Positions 13,072-21,402 of a stretch of 23,469 bases of DNA are shown here, in pieces. A model generated the notes under the pieces. The model did no database searches and was not told the DNA's origin. It saw only the letters and a program-made list of their open reading frames with translations. Made by a program: the position numbers and the translations under genes. This DNA comes from a virus, in IMG/VR virus record IMGVR_UViG_3300045258_000075, positions 1 to 23,469 of that record; one strand, given 5' to 3'. Within the stretch, counting starts at the first letter, position 1; the number at the start of each line of letters is the position of its first letter.

Positions 13072-13539
13072 ATGGCTCTGGTCACTCCGTGGCCTAGTTA
13101 CCGGCAGGCCCTCATCCAACGTCTCCGTTCCAACTTGGTCCTCTCAGACCAACTGTCGGGAGACTGGTCGGAAGGGTTCGCCCCGCAGGGGACGACATAT
13201 CCGCTCGGCATCATCGCTCTCCACTACGCGCCAGACGAATACGACTGGACGGGCGTGGTGACGGTGATCGGGTTCGATGTGTTCGTCATCTCGAAGTCGG
13301 ATGTGGGTGAGGCAGACCGTCTCAACCAGCTTGTGTTCGGAACGCTTCAAGACGCGAGGCTGTATCCGACCGGGCAAACCAGCCTGAAGTGCCGTCGAAC
13401 CAGCAGCATCTCGCTGACTGACGAAGACGCTCAGGGCGTCGCCGTCTGGCAAGCCGGTGGGACATGGGAAGGGATCACGGCGCAGAGCAATCCAGCCCTG
13501 CATTCCCTCTCGTTCACCATCGACTCGTCCATCGCATAA
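13072..13539 (+). CDS. Tail terminator protein
   Basis: This encodes 155 residues from ATG 13072, with GGAGG 8 bases upstream in the end of the previous gene. The pattern of helix (YRQALIQRLRSNLVLSDQL), central strands (VVTVIGFDVFVISKSD), helix (EADRLNQLVFGTLQDARLY) and later strands fits the alpha/beta fold of tail terminators (lambda gpU/HK97 gp11-type). Its place, after the gp10-like gene and immediately before the tail tube gene, is the standard one. It would cap the tail tube at the head-proximal end. No unusual residues are seen. Confidence 0.75.
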   Translation: MALVTPWPSYRQALIQRLRSNLVLSDQLSGDWSEGFAPQGTTYPLGIIALHYAPDEYDWTGVVTVIGFDVFVISKSDVGEADRLNQLVFGTLQDARLYPTGQTSLKCRRTSSISLTDEDAQGVAVWQAGGTWEGITAQSNPALHSLSFTIDSSIA

Positions 13540-13551
13540 GAAAGGAACGAC

Positions 13552-13983
13552 ATGGCTGCAAACGCAGACGACCGAAGGTCTGGCATCAATGGCGCTATCG
13601 TCATTGGCGCCGCCCTCCCCGGTGGCACCGTTGTCGCCGCGAAGACGGGTTGGACCTTCTCCAACTCGCGTGACTTCTTCGACGGCTCCGCGTTCGCCGA
13701 CACCAACAAGCGTTGGTTCCCCGGCCTGCGCGACGCACAGGGCACCTACGAAGGCATCTTCGATAACTCGGGTGACCTTCTGTTCAATGCTGCCGCCCTC
13801 GGCGCGCAGCTTCTCCGGCTCTATTCCGACTCCAACCTCGGGGCATCCTCGATCTCGCTTGTCGAAGTCGCGCACGGGTCGGGTTTCCTCGATGCTACAG
13901 TCAACACGAGCCTCAACGACATGGTCAAGGTTTCAGGCCAGTTCCGCGCCGCGGCCAACTGGACGATCTTCACCGGCAGCTAA
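13552..13983 (+). CDS. Major tail (tube) protein
   Basis: This encodes 143 residues from ATG 13552 with AAAGGA upstream. Features seen in tube proteins: an early GTVVAAKTGWTFSNSRDFFD strand-loop region, TNKRWFPGLRDAQGTYEGIF (like the change-marking Trp and G-T-x-E-G strands of lambda gpV-like subunits), and a final strand region VKVSGQFRAAANWTIF. Size and position before the chaperone and tape-measure genes support the call. No extra Ig-like C-terminal domain is present, so the tube would be plain. Many copies should stack as hexameric rings around the tape measure. Confidence 0.8.
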   Translation: MAANADDRRSGINGAIVIGAALPGGTVVAAKTGWTFSNSRDFFDGSAFADTNKRWFPGLRDAQGTYEGIFDNSGDLLFNAAALGAQLLRLYSDSNLGASSISLVEVAHGSGFLDATVNTSLNDMVKVSGQFRAAANWTIFTGS

Positions 13984-14003
13984 TCGAGCATGAGGGAGTA
14001 GTA

Positions 14004-14327
14004 GTGTTCGAGATCATCAAGGGCGATGCGGGGACGGTGACAGTCGCAGCGGGGGCTACGGCTGGCATCATCAGCGCCTGGAACGTGAAGCGGACGGGGC
14101 TAAGGCCAGATGGCACGCCCCGTCTGCGCTTCAAGGCGCAGTTCAGTTACTTCAACGACGTGCTGATGAACATGAAGGGGATGAAGAAGCGCGTCCGCGT
14201 GCAGATGCGTACCAGCCTTGGGGTCGAGACCATCGACATCGTGGACTGGGCGGAGGCACGTTTCGAGGACAACATCCTGACCCTTGAAGACATCATGTAC
14301 TTCGAGACATCACCGATCAAAGGCTGA
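14004..14327 (+). CDS. Hypothetical tail-region protein
   Basis: This encodes 107 residues from GTG 14004, with GGGAG 5 bases upstream. The sequence starts MFEIIKGDAGTVTVAAGATA, continues with a basic Met-rich segment (LMNMKGMKKRVRVQMR) and ends acidic (ARFEDNILTLEDIMYFETS). The beta-like alternation suggests a small sandwich fold. It sits between the tube gene and the tail chaperone, where many siphoviruses have no gene or a minor tail protein. It could be a second tube component, a tape-measure cofactor or an assembly factor. I do not recognise its family. Confidence 0.65.
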   Translation: MFEIIKGDAGTVTVAAGATAGIISAWNVKRTGLRPDGTPRLRFKAQFSYFNDVLMNMKGMKKRVRVQMRTSLGVETIDIVDWAEARFEDNILTLEDIMYFETSPIKG

Positions 14328-14338
14328 GAGGGAGAACC

Positions 14339-14671
14339 ATGACGGAGAAGAAGGCGCCGGAGCCGAAGAAGACCTTTGTCACCATCGATGGTGAGGAATA
14401 CGAGACCGTCGAGGTCCCGTACGGCGGCAAGACCTACACGATCCGCGAGTTGTCGGTCGATGAGAACGACGACATCGAAACCGCCGCGACGGACAAGGAC
14501 AACGTGCTCAACGGGCGCCTGAACCTGCGTATGAGTCTCATGAAGGCCATCGTCTCACCGCCGACCGGCATGGACGACATCGGCAAGTGGGGCGGCCGCA
14601 AGTACCTCGTCATGTCTCGTGCGTTCAACAAGATCAACAGCCTCCAGGAAGACGCCGCGGGAAACTCCTGA
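14339..14671 (+). CDS. Tail assembly chaperone, unshifted product (gpG-like)
   Basis: This encodes 110 residues from ATG 14339 with GAGGGAG upstream. It is acidic at the N-terminus (TEKKAPEPKKTFVTIDGEEY), with YGGKTYTIRELSVDENDDIE and a helical part (LNLRMSLMKAIV) as in tail chaperones. Position before the tape measure and a canonical slippery heptamer nine bases before its stop identify it as the short G-type product. It should coat the tape measure during tail assembly and leave before virion completion. Confidence 0.85.
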   Translation: MTEKKAPEPKKTFVTIDGEEYETVEVPYGGKTYTIRELSVDENDDIETAATDKDNVLNGRLNLRMSLMKAIVSPPTGMDDIGKWGGRKYLVMSRAFNKINSLQEDAAGNS

Positions 14672-14838
14672 GCCCGGACTTCATACGCCGGGCGAACGTG
14701 GCCCACTTCTGGGGCAAGCTGCCCCATGAACTCGACGGACTGACACTCCGCCAATACAGACGGCTCGAACTGTTCGCAGCGGAAGCCATCAGGCGCCTTG
14801 ACGCGCCGCCCACCGAGGAAGGAGGGATCGATGGCTGA
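14339..14838 (+). CDS. Tail assembly chaperone, -1 frameshift fusion (gpGT-like)
   Basis: A -1 slip on GGGAAAC (14659-14665) would continue in the overlapping frame to TGA 14836-14838, giving a 166-residue fusion. The extension reads LLSPDFIRRANVAHFWGKLP and ends LDAPPTEEGGIDG. It has no credible start of its own and overlaps the tape-measure ATG at 14831, so frameshifting is the natural way to make it. The T-type extension is thought to recruit tail-tube subunits to the chaperone-tape measure complex in lambda. Confidence 0.85.
14659..14693 (+). promoter_or_regulatory. Programmed -1 ribosomal frameshift signal
   Basis: The heptamer G GGA AAC is in the right phase (codons GCG-GGA-AAC). After a 6-base spacer, GCCCGG (14672-14677) pairs perfectly with CCGGGC (14688-14693) to form a 6-bp stem with a 10-base loop. 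Heptamer, spacing and stem match the accepted architecture; lambda uses GGGAAAG at the same place. Confidence 0.9.
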
Positions 14839-17800
14839 AGACAGCGAACTCATCGGCGGTATCTCGGTATCCCTCGGTGCGAACGACTCTCGCCTCCAGG
14901 CCGACTTGGCCGAGGCCGAGCGCCTTGCCCAGCAGTGGGCGAAGCAGCACTTCGAGGTCACGGTCGGCGCCCGCTTCACGGGGGGAACCGGCGGTGCAGC
15001 GGGCGGTGGTGGCCAAGACCTCACGTCGCTGACCCATGCCATCGAACAGGGCTTCGCCAATCTCTCGACCCGTGCCCCGGCGCGACAGCAGCCCCCTGCT
15101 CGACCCGTCTTCGGTCAGGGCGCAGGGACTGCCGCCATCTCGCAGCAGGGCCAGTCTTCGCTGACCGCGAAGATCAACGAGGAACTCGCCAAGCAGGGCG
15201 AGGTCTACAACGAACTGACCGGCGAGGTCGAGAAGGTCGGGCAGGCTCACCGTGCCCAGCGCACCGCTCTCGAAGCCTCGACGCGCTCCATCCAGACCAA
15301 CACGCAGGCCGAAGTCGCCGCGCCGTCTGTCGATACCGGCGCCCTTCAGGGCGAGATCAAGTCTCTCGTCACGGCCCTTGCCGAGTTCCGCGCCGCGCTC
15401 GCAACCGCCACGGAGAATGCCGCCAACGCTCCTGCCCCTGCTGCCGCCACCTCTGGTCGAGGTGTGCCGCGCAGGGGCTCTTCGCGTGCCCGGACCGCGG
15501 CACCCGAGGAGGAGGAGGACAGCCAGTACAACATCCAGTTGCGGCCGCAGCCTCGCGCTGCGACAGGTGGGGCGTATGCCCAGATGGCCCGCGAGGAGGA
15601 TGCCATCCAGCGGCGTCGGGCCTCTGCTGGGCAGGTCGCATTCAGGGAGCAGGAGCGCCAGCGTATCCGCGAAGTCGCCGCAACGCGGGACCAGTACGAC
15701 GAACTGGCCGATCTCGCCGACAGGTATTTCTCCGACCAAGAGGAGCGCATCGGCAGGCAGCAGGAGCCACTGGCAGCCCAAGCTGCCTTGGCCGCACACA
15801 ACGCTCAGCCCGCTGCCCCTCGGCCTGCTCCGACCCCGCCGAGGACGCCGGATAACGAGACACTTCAGGAGCGGCAGGCGCGTGAACGAAACCGGCGAGA
15901 TCAGGAGTTCGCTGACCGCGCAAACGCTCCGCGCCCGCGCCGTGTCGTAGCGCCAGAGGCGGCCTCTATCCGCGCCGCCCAGCAGCGGCAGGAGCAGTTG
16001 TTCGCGTCTCGCGCCGCGGGCATCATCACACCCGAGGAGCGCGAGCAGCGCATCCAGGAGGACATCGAGAAGCAGCGCGCCAACGTCGCGGCGGCCACTT
16101 CGACTGGCCGCACGTCTGCATCCCGTATCGGCTCGACCTTGCTGGGCACAGGCGGGCGACGCTTGGAGGCGGATGTTCGGGCGGCCGCCGCTCGGCGTGA
16201 ACTGAACGCAGCCAATCGCGCCGCGCTGCCGTACGAGCGTGAACTGGCGACGCTGAATGAGGACATCGCAACCGCAACCCCAAGGGTTGCGGTCGGCCTG
16301 CGCGCATCACGGGATGCTTTCAGGGCTGACCCGCAGGTCGTCTCTGTCTTCAAGCGACAGGAAGATGCGATCAAGGGTGTCGCCGCGGCGACCAAGGAAT
16401 ACGAGAAACTCCAGGGTGGCGGCAACATCGCCCGGAACCTGACCGCTATCGCCGCTGGCTCGTTCGCCTTCTCAGCGGCCCTGAAGGCGGTTGACCTTGG
16501 CGTGGCGGCGCTTGGTGCCGCGGCTGGGCCGACATTCGAGCGGTTCAGTGGCTACCGCGCCACGACCGCAGCCTTCACCGACAGCCTCGCCGACGCCACG
16601 CGCGCCGCCAGCGGCAATGCGCAGGCGGTCACGGCGCTGAAGTTGGCTGGCACAGGCATCGCCGCCTCGACCGCCGCAACCATCCAGCCACTCATCCAGC
16701 AGCGCGCCGAGGTCGAGGCAGGCAACAAGGCACTGACCGATCAGATCGAGGCCCTGCACGTCTTCGAGAACCTGCGCCGTTCTTCAGGGAATGCGGGTCT
16801 GACCTCGAACACGGGCGGCTTCGGGCCACTCGGTGGCATCCCCGGCACTGGGGAGCAGATCGGCAACCTGCTTGACCAGCAGGGTGGTGCCCTCCGTTCC
16901 GCACGAGCCTCGGCCAACAGCCCGCTGACGGGGACGAACTTCGACCCGAACGCTGCGTTCAATCCGCTTGGGTCATTTACTCCGAAGGTCCAGACCAAGA
17001 CCCAGTCTCAGGCCGAAGTGGACAAGGCGGCGGCGGACTTTGCGTCGAGCCTCGAACTGGTCAACGGCCAGTTGGACAAGGGCGGTGACGCCGCTGCGAA
17101 GTTCAATCAGGACATCAGCGGCATGGACCCGCGTATCGAGGCGACGGCCAAGGCGTTCGACAGCCTGAGCCCGGCCATGGCCAAGGCCATCCGCGACAAC
17201 GGCCTGTACTCGAAGACCATCGAGACAACGTCCGATGCCCTGAAGGCCCTGAAGGCGATCAACGCTGGTGCTACAGCGCCGGACCCTGAACTCCTCCAGC
17301 AGCAGTTCAATCGCAACCGACAGGCCACCATCGCCGCCGCCGAGCGCCAGCAGCAGTACAGCCTGAACACCCAACTCCCGGCACAGCAGGCGCTCCAGAA
17401 CCTTGCCAATCCGCTCCAGCCGGTCGGCACCGGCGTCGTGGCCGCAAACGCCAAGGAGCAGGGGCAGATCACCGCCGGACAGCAGCGGTCGGTCGAACTC
17501 CAGAAGGAACTGAACTCCTACTACGAGCAGGGCAAGCAAATCCTCATCGACACGTACCACGTGCCGCAGTCGCTCATCGCGTCGGTGCAGGCCATCGGCA
17601 ACGAGATCGCCAGCACGCAGGCGGGCATCCGCAACGAGCAGGCTGCCTACGCGGTCGCGCAGTACAACTTCCAGTTGCGTATCGCCAAGCGGACACTGAC
17701 CGACATCAGCGGCCTGACCGGCAGGAACTTCGGTGGGGGCGGACAGTCATACCTTGGCCAGTTGGAGAAAGAGAACCTCGCCCTCTCCCGGCAGGCCCAG

Positions 17801-18613
17801 CTTCTCCAGTTCGCTATGTCGCAGCGGCAGATCAACTTCCAGACCGCGCTGGCCGGTATCCAGGCTCCGGGCGTCACGCCAGAGGAGCGGCAGGCCCGCG
17901 TCAAGGAAGCGCAGATCGAGGCCAGCTTCGCCCAGAAGCAGCTTGACATCAGCAAGCAGATATTCGGCAATCAGGTCCAGATCGTGGACATCCAGAACCT
18001 TCGCCAAGGCGCCGACCTCGCTGCTCAGATCGGCCTGCTCCTTCAGGGCCGCAAGGTCACCATCGACACGGCGCAGGCCGAGGAGCGCCTGCTCAGGCTT
18101 CAGGCGGTGCAGGCGAAGCAGGTCGCGGCAGTCGGCACGTATCTGACCAAGGTGGACAACCTCGCAGCCGCGGCCATGAGTGAAATCCAGCAGTTGGAAC
18201 TGGCCGCGGGTCACGCCATGGCCAGCGTCGCCCAGCAGGTACTGACTGCATATGGTGTCGTCATCCGCGGGCTGACCAGCCAGTTGGGCGGCTACGTCAA
18301 TACCGGCTTCGGCGGCCAGCCCGGCAAGCGGGAGGACGACAAGGTCCAGCATGCGTCGGGTGCCGTCGGCTTCACGAATGGCGCGATGAGGTCGCCTGAT
18401 GGTGGCGTGATGGGCGAGGCGGGGTCCGAGACCTACGCCATCCTCCGCAACCCGCGGGCATTCACCGGCTCGCTGGGTGGTGGAGTGACCATCGGCTCCA
18501 TCTTCAGCGGGCCTGTCACCGTGCGGTCGGACGCGGACATCGATGAGATCGCTCGCAAGGTGACGAGGGTCATGGGCCGCGACGCCGCGCTGAAGGGCCT
18601 GCGGAGTAGCTGA
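14831..18613 (+). CDS. Tape measure protein
   Basis: This encodes 1260 residues. ATG 14831 is chosen because AGGAGGG lies just upstream and the product begins MAEDSELIGGISVSLGANDS, a usual tape-measure start; a further-upstream in-frame ATG would add only frame-shadow residues. The protein is Ala/Gln-rich and mostly helical. Residues about 200-340 are Pro/Arg/Gln-rich and probably flexible. A hydrophobic stretch at about 535-568 (AIAAGSFAFSAALKAVDLGV) is the kind thought to insert into the host membrane. Long coiled-coil follows (RQARVKEAQIEASFAQKQLD). The C-terminus GGVMGEAGSETYAILRNPRA is typical of the family. No lysozyme or peptidase motif was found. By the usual 1.5 angstrom per residue, the tail would be near 190 nm. 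It overlaps the next gene by TGATG. Confidence 0.9.
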   Translation: MAEDSELIGGISVSLGANDSRLQADLAEAERLAQQWAKQHFEVTVGARFTGGTGGAAGGGGQDLTSLTHAIEQGFANLSTRAPARQQPPARPVFGQGAGTAAISQQGQSSLTAKINEELAKQGEVYNELTGEVEKVGQAHRAQRTALEASTRSIQTNTQAEVAAPSVDTGALQGEIKSLVTALAEFRAALATATENAANAPAPAAATSGRGVPRRGSSRARTAAPEEEEDSQYNIQLRPQPRAATGGAYAQMAREEDAIQRRRASAGQVAFREQERQRIREVAATRDQYDELADLADRYFSDQEERIGRQQEPLAAQAALAAHNAQPAAPRPAPTPPRTPDNETLQERQARERNRRDQEFADRANAPRPRRVVAPEAASIRAAQQRQEQLFASRAAGIITPEEREQRIQEDIEKQRANVAAATSTGRTSASRIGSTLLGTGGRRLEADVRAAAARRELNAANRAALPYERELATLNEDIATATPRVAVGLRASRDAFRADPQVVSVFKRQEDAIKGVAAATKEYEKLQGGGNIARNLTAIAAGSFAFSAALKAVDLGVAALGAAAGPTFERFSGYRATTAAFTDSLADATRAASGNAQAVTALKLAGTGIAASTAATIQPLIQQRAEVEAGNKALTDQIEALHVFENLRRSSGNAGLTSNTGGFGPLGGIPGTGEQIGNLLDQQGGALRSARASANSPLTGTNFDPNAAFNPLGSFTPKVQTKTQSQAEVDKAAADFASSLELVNGQLDKGGDAAAKFNQDISGMDPRIEATAKAFDSLSPAMAKAIRDNGLYSKTIETTSDALKALKAINAGATAPDPELLQQQFNRNRQATIAAAERQQQYSLNTQLPAQQALQNLANPLQPVGTGVVAANAKEQGQITAGQQRSVELQKELNSYYEQGKQILIDTYHVPQSLIASVQAIGNEIASTQAGIRNEQAAYAVAQYNFQLRIAKRTLTDISGLTGRNFGGGGQSYLGQLEKENLALSRQAQLLQFAMSQRQINFQTALAGIQAPGVTPEERQARVKEAQIEASFAQKQLDISKQIFGNQVQIVDIQNLRQGADLAAQIGLLLQGRKVTIDTAQAEERLLRLQAVQAKQVAAVGTYLTKVDNLAAAAMSEIQQLELAAGHAMASVAQQVLTAYGVVIRGLTSQLGGYVNTGFGGQPGKREDDKVQHASGAVGFTNGAMRSPDGGVMGEAGSETYAILRNPRAFTGSLGGGVTIGSIFSGPVTVRSDADIDEIARKVTRVMGRDAALKGLRSS

Positions 18614-21402
18614 TGTCCACGGTCATCGTGACTCTCGACGGGGCAGACATCACCTCGATGGTGTTGTTCGAGAGCGCGCACTTCGAGTCACAGGTGAACG
18701 GCATCGCGGGGGAGGCGCGCTTCCGCGTGCGCGACCTGACCGGCACCTACTCGGTCAGCCTCGGCTCCGAGGTCACGCTGTCGGTCGATGGCAGCGTGGT
18801 CTGGCGCGGCTTCCTCATGCAGTGGATACGGATCTACGTCTTCCCGGCCCTCAACGTGACCGAGTTCGGGCTGGCGCGGTTCTTCGATGCCGTCTGCTCG
18901 GACATCAACCTCCTGTTCACCAAGCGGTTCGTCTACAACCAGAGCACGCCGACGAACGTTCTCGCGCCACTGTTGGCCGAGCACACCGCTGACACGACCG
19001 CCCTGACCGAACTGTTCGATGACTGGATCGACCTGACCGGCGACGGCATCGACACGACGAGCCTCGTGGAGAACGTCGGGGACACGACGTGGACCCAGGA
19101 GGGCCGTGCGTGGAGCGGTTCCGATAGTTGGGGGCAGGCTGTCTCGTCCATCGCCAACATGCCTGCCGCCATCTACTACATCGACCCGGACAAGAACTTC
19201 GTCTACACCGATGTCGATACGCCCAACGCTCCGTTCGGGTTGTCCGATCAGCCGAATGGCTCCACGACCAAGGGTTACAGCAGCATGGACATCCTGAAGG
19301 ACGGGACGGCACTCGCCAACGACGTGTTCGCGTGGGGCGCCGGGTACGGCTCGAACCAGCCCGTCTTCGTGCGTAACCAGGATGCGACCAGCCAGTCCGA
19401 GCACGGCGTCTGGCAGTCGGCCACGACGGTCTTCGGGGTGTTCAAGCAGGCGACCATCGAGCGCATCGCCGAATCCATCATCGACGGCTCACCGCAGAGC
19501 AAGCGCGGCGCCAAGGATGACAGGGTCGCCGTCACCTGTGTGACATACGAGCCCGGCCTGCGTGTGGCAGAGAAGGTCGATTTCACGAGCAACGTCTTCG
19601 GCTTCAACGATGTCATCCCGATCCGCAAGATGGCCATCGACTTCGAGGCCCCGACCAAGCCGAAGTACAGCCTGACCCTGAGCCATGAGATCGATACGCC
19701 GTTCAGTTTCTTCGACCCGTTCCTGTTCGACCTCAATATTCACATCAAGGAGCCGAAGATTTGCCCGCCGGGATTCCTGCCGGGTCCGCAGGGCAAGTGC
19801 ATCCCTATCATCATCCCCGGTCCGCAGGGCTGCTCCCCGTCTGTCTGTGGTATCACCGACTCGTTCACCCGAGAAGTCGAGGATGGCTGGGGGCAGAGCG
19901 ATTACGGGGCCACTTGGACATCGACCTACCTCAATGGCGGCGCGGCAGACGTGGGCGCGGGCACGCCGGGTACGGCCCGCTTGTATCTGTTCAACACCGT
20001 CCCGAATGACGTATACGCAGAGATGCAACTGGATTACGGGTCAAGTAACGGGACAGTCAACACCCTTCTGTCTGGCGTTCAGGCCACCTTTACTGGCACG
20101 CTCGGCTCTGCTGGCGTGTCCTACACTATTCACCCAAATAATGACTCCGCCTACGCGGTGTACTTCACATATAGCTCGGTGTCTGGGCAGTTTTTCGCTG
20201 CTACCGATGGTGCGGGAACGAACGGGTTTAGCACGCCGGGTGTCGATGGTTTGCAGCCCTGCAACATCAGGATCGAGCAGTCCCCCACAGTCTTCAGGAT
20301 CAAGGTCTGGCAGGTTGGCGACCCGGAGCCATCCTCGTGGTCGTTCACGTCTACCCATCTAGTCACGGTGAATACCGGAGGGCGGTTCTCGTTTCAGGGG
20401 AACAGCCTTAGTCTCGGGCTGTACACGGTGACTATCGACTCCATCGACATCGAGGGGGCCAACCGATGCACGGCTCCGCAGTTCGACGACTTCGAGCGAA
20501 CCGTGTCGGCTGCGGCCGGAACGGCCACACCATCAGGCTTGGTTTGGAATACCCACGCCTCTCCGGGCGGCTCTGACTATGGCGTGAACGGGTCCGATTT
20601 GTTCGTCGGCATGTCTGGTGGGACATTCGAGATCAGGACTGACCCTGGCGTCGAGCCGTGGTTGTCGAGTGACCTCATGACGTTCGAGACCCGGTTCTAC
20701 TTCTATCAAGACTTCGGCGTATTCGCCAACTTCGGTAGGTTCCAGATGGAGCTTCAGTACGACAACGGCGGTGGCGATAACGGCAGCGTCGGGTGGGTCT
20801 TCCAGATCAACAGCGTCTCGGGTGGTTTCAATCTGTACTCCTCGCCGTCGGGCGGCACCACGCCGTACGCACTCCCCAGTGCTTGGAGTACGTTCGATTA
20901 CTCGGATGACGATGAACTTATCTGGTTCCGGGTCAAGTGGCAGACCAGGCTTTCGACCGGAGATATCTCAGCGAAGGTCTGGTTGGAGACCGACGGCGAG
21001 CCAGCCGCATGGAGTGTGGTTGCGCCTCCTGGCTTCATCCATCCTCTTGACCCGGCATCGACGCGGTTCTTCACGAGCATCGGGTCGTCGTTCGCCAGTC
21101 GCGCCGAATACGTTGACTTCATCGAATGGGATTACGTGGGGAGGCCGTGCTATGTGGGCGGCCCTGACTCGACCGTGTTGCCGCCCGCCAACGTCTGGGC
21201 ATGTGAGTCGATCATCGCCTCTGGGTCGCCGTATTTCCCGCTCAGTCGTTCGTTCATACTGAACTCGCCGCAGGTCTGGGTCTCGGGCATCCTCCAGTCC
21301 CGAGCGTCCTACATCCAGGACGCGGTCGCAGGGACCATCGTGCTTGACTTCACGCCCGATCCCGGCTCGACGGTACGTATCTGCTATTGGAGCCTGCCGT
21401 GA
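18613..21402 (+). CDS. Tail-tip/baseplate protein with two C-terminal lectin-like domains
   Basis: This encodes 929 residues, with ATG 18613 overlapping the tape-measure stop. Residues 1-375 are a tail-tip (Tal/hub-like or distal minor tail) core: VTLDGADITSMVLFESAHFE, AIYYIDPDKNFVYTD, FGLSDQPNGS and NQDATSQSEHGVWQS. All of these align with the next protein, so the two are paralogs. Residues 383-412 form a Cys- and Gly-Pro-rich hinge (four Cys, two GPQG). Two concanavalin-like domains follow, at about 416-615 (DSFTREVEDGWGQSDYG) and 620-850 (DDFERTVSAAAGTATPSG), a type common in actinophage minor tail proteins. Residues 880-929 are a short beta-module. Base use in the first lectin-like domain (about 20000-20420) is more AT-rich than its surroundings, suggesting a swapped-in domain. 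It likely binds host surface sugar. Confidence 0.8.
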   Translation: MSTVIVTLDGADITSMVLFESAHFESQVNGIAGEARFRVRDLTGTYSVSLGSEVTLSVDGSVVWRGFLMQWIRIYVFPALNVTEFGLARFFDAVCSDINLLFTKRFVYNQSTPTNVLAPLLAEHTADTTALTELFDDWIDLTGDGIDTTSLVENVGDTTWTQEGRAWSGSDSWGQAVSSIANMPAAIYYIDPDKNFVYTDVDTPNAPFGLSDQPNGSTTKGYSSMDILKDGTALANDVFAWGAGYGSNQPVFVRNQDATSQSEHGVWQSATTVFGVFKQATIERIAESIIDGSPQSKRGAKDDRVAVTCVTYEPGLRVAEKVDFTSNVFGFNDVIPIRKMAIDFEAPTKPKYSLTLSHEIDTPFSFFDPFLFDLNIHIKEPKICPPGFLPGPQGKCIPIIIPGPQGCSPSVCGITDSFTREVEDGWGQSDYGATWTSTYLNGGAADVGAGTPGTARLYLFNTVPNDVYAEMQLDYGSSNGTVNTLLSGVQATFTGTLGSAGVSYTIHPNNDSAYAVYFTYSSVSGQFFAATDGAGTNGFSTPGVDGLQPCNIRIEQSPTVFRIKVWQVGDPEPSSWSFTSTHLVTVNTGGRFSFQGNSLSLGLYTVTIDSIDIEGANRCTAPQFDDFERTVSAAAGTATPSGLVWNTHASPGGSDYGVNGSDLFVGMSGGTFEIRTDPGVEPWLSSDLMTFETRFYFYQDFGVFANFGRFQMELQYDNGGGDNGSVGWVFQINSVSGGFNLYSSPSGGTTPYALPSAWSTFDYSDDDELIWFRVKWQTRLSTGDISAKVWLETDGEPAAWSVVAPPGFIHPLDPASTRFFTSIGSSFASRAEYVDFIEWDYVGRPCYVGGPDSTVLPPANVWACESIIASGSPYFPLSRSFILNSPQVWVSGILQSRASYIQDAVAGTIVLDFTPDPGSTVRICYWSLP

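Noticed and set aside
14587-14838. Independent 83-codon gene before the tape measure
   Set aside because: Its first 27 codons are frame-shadow and no ribosome site was seen; the meaningful part begins at the slippery site, so it is the frameshift extension of the chaperone.
14789-15799. 336-codon leftward open frame opposite the tape measure
   Set aside because: Shadow of the Ala/Gln-rich tape-measure codons, with low-complexity Leu/Gly/Arg composition.
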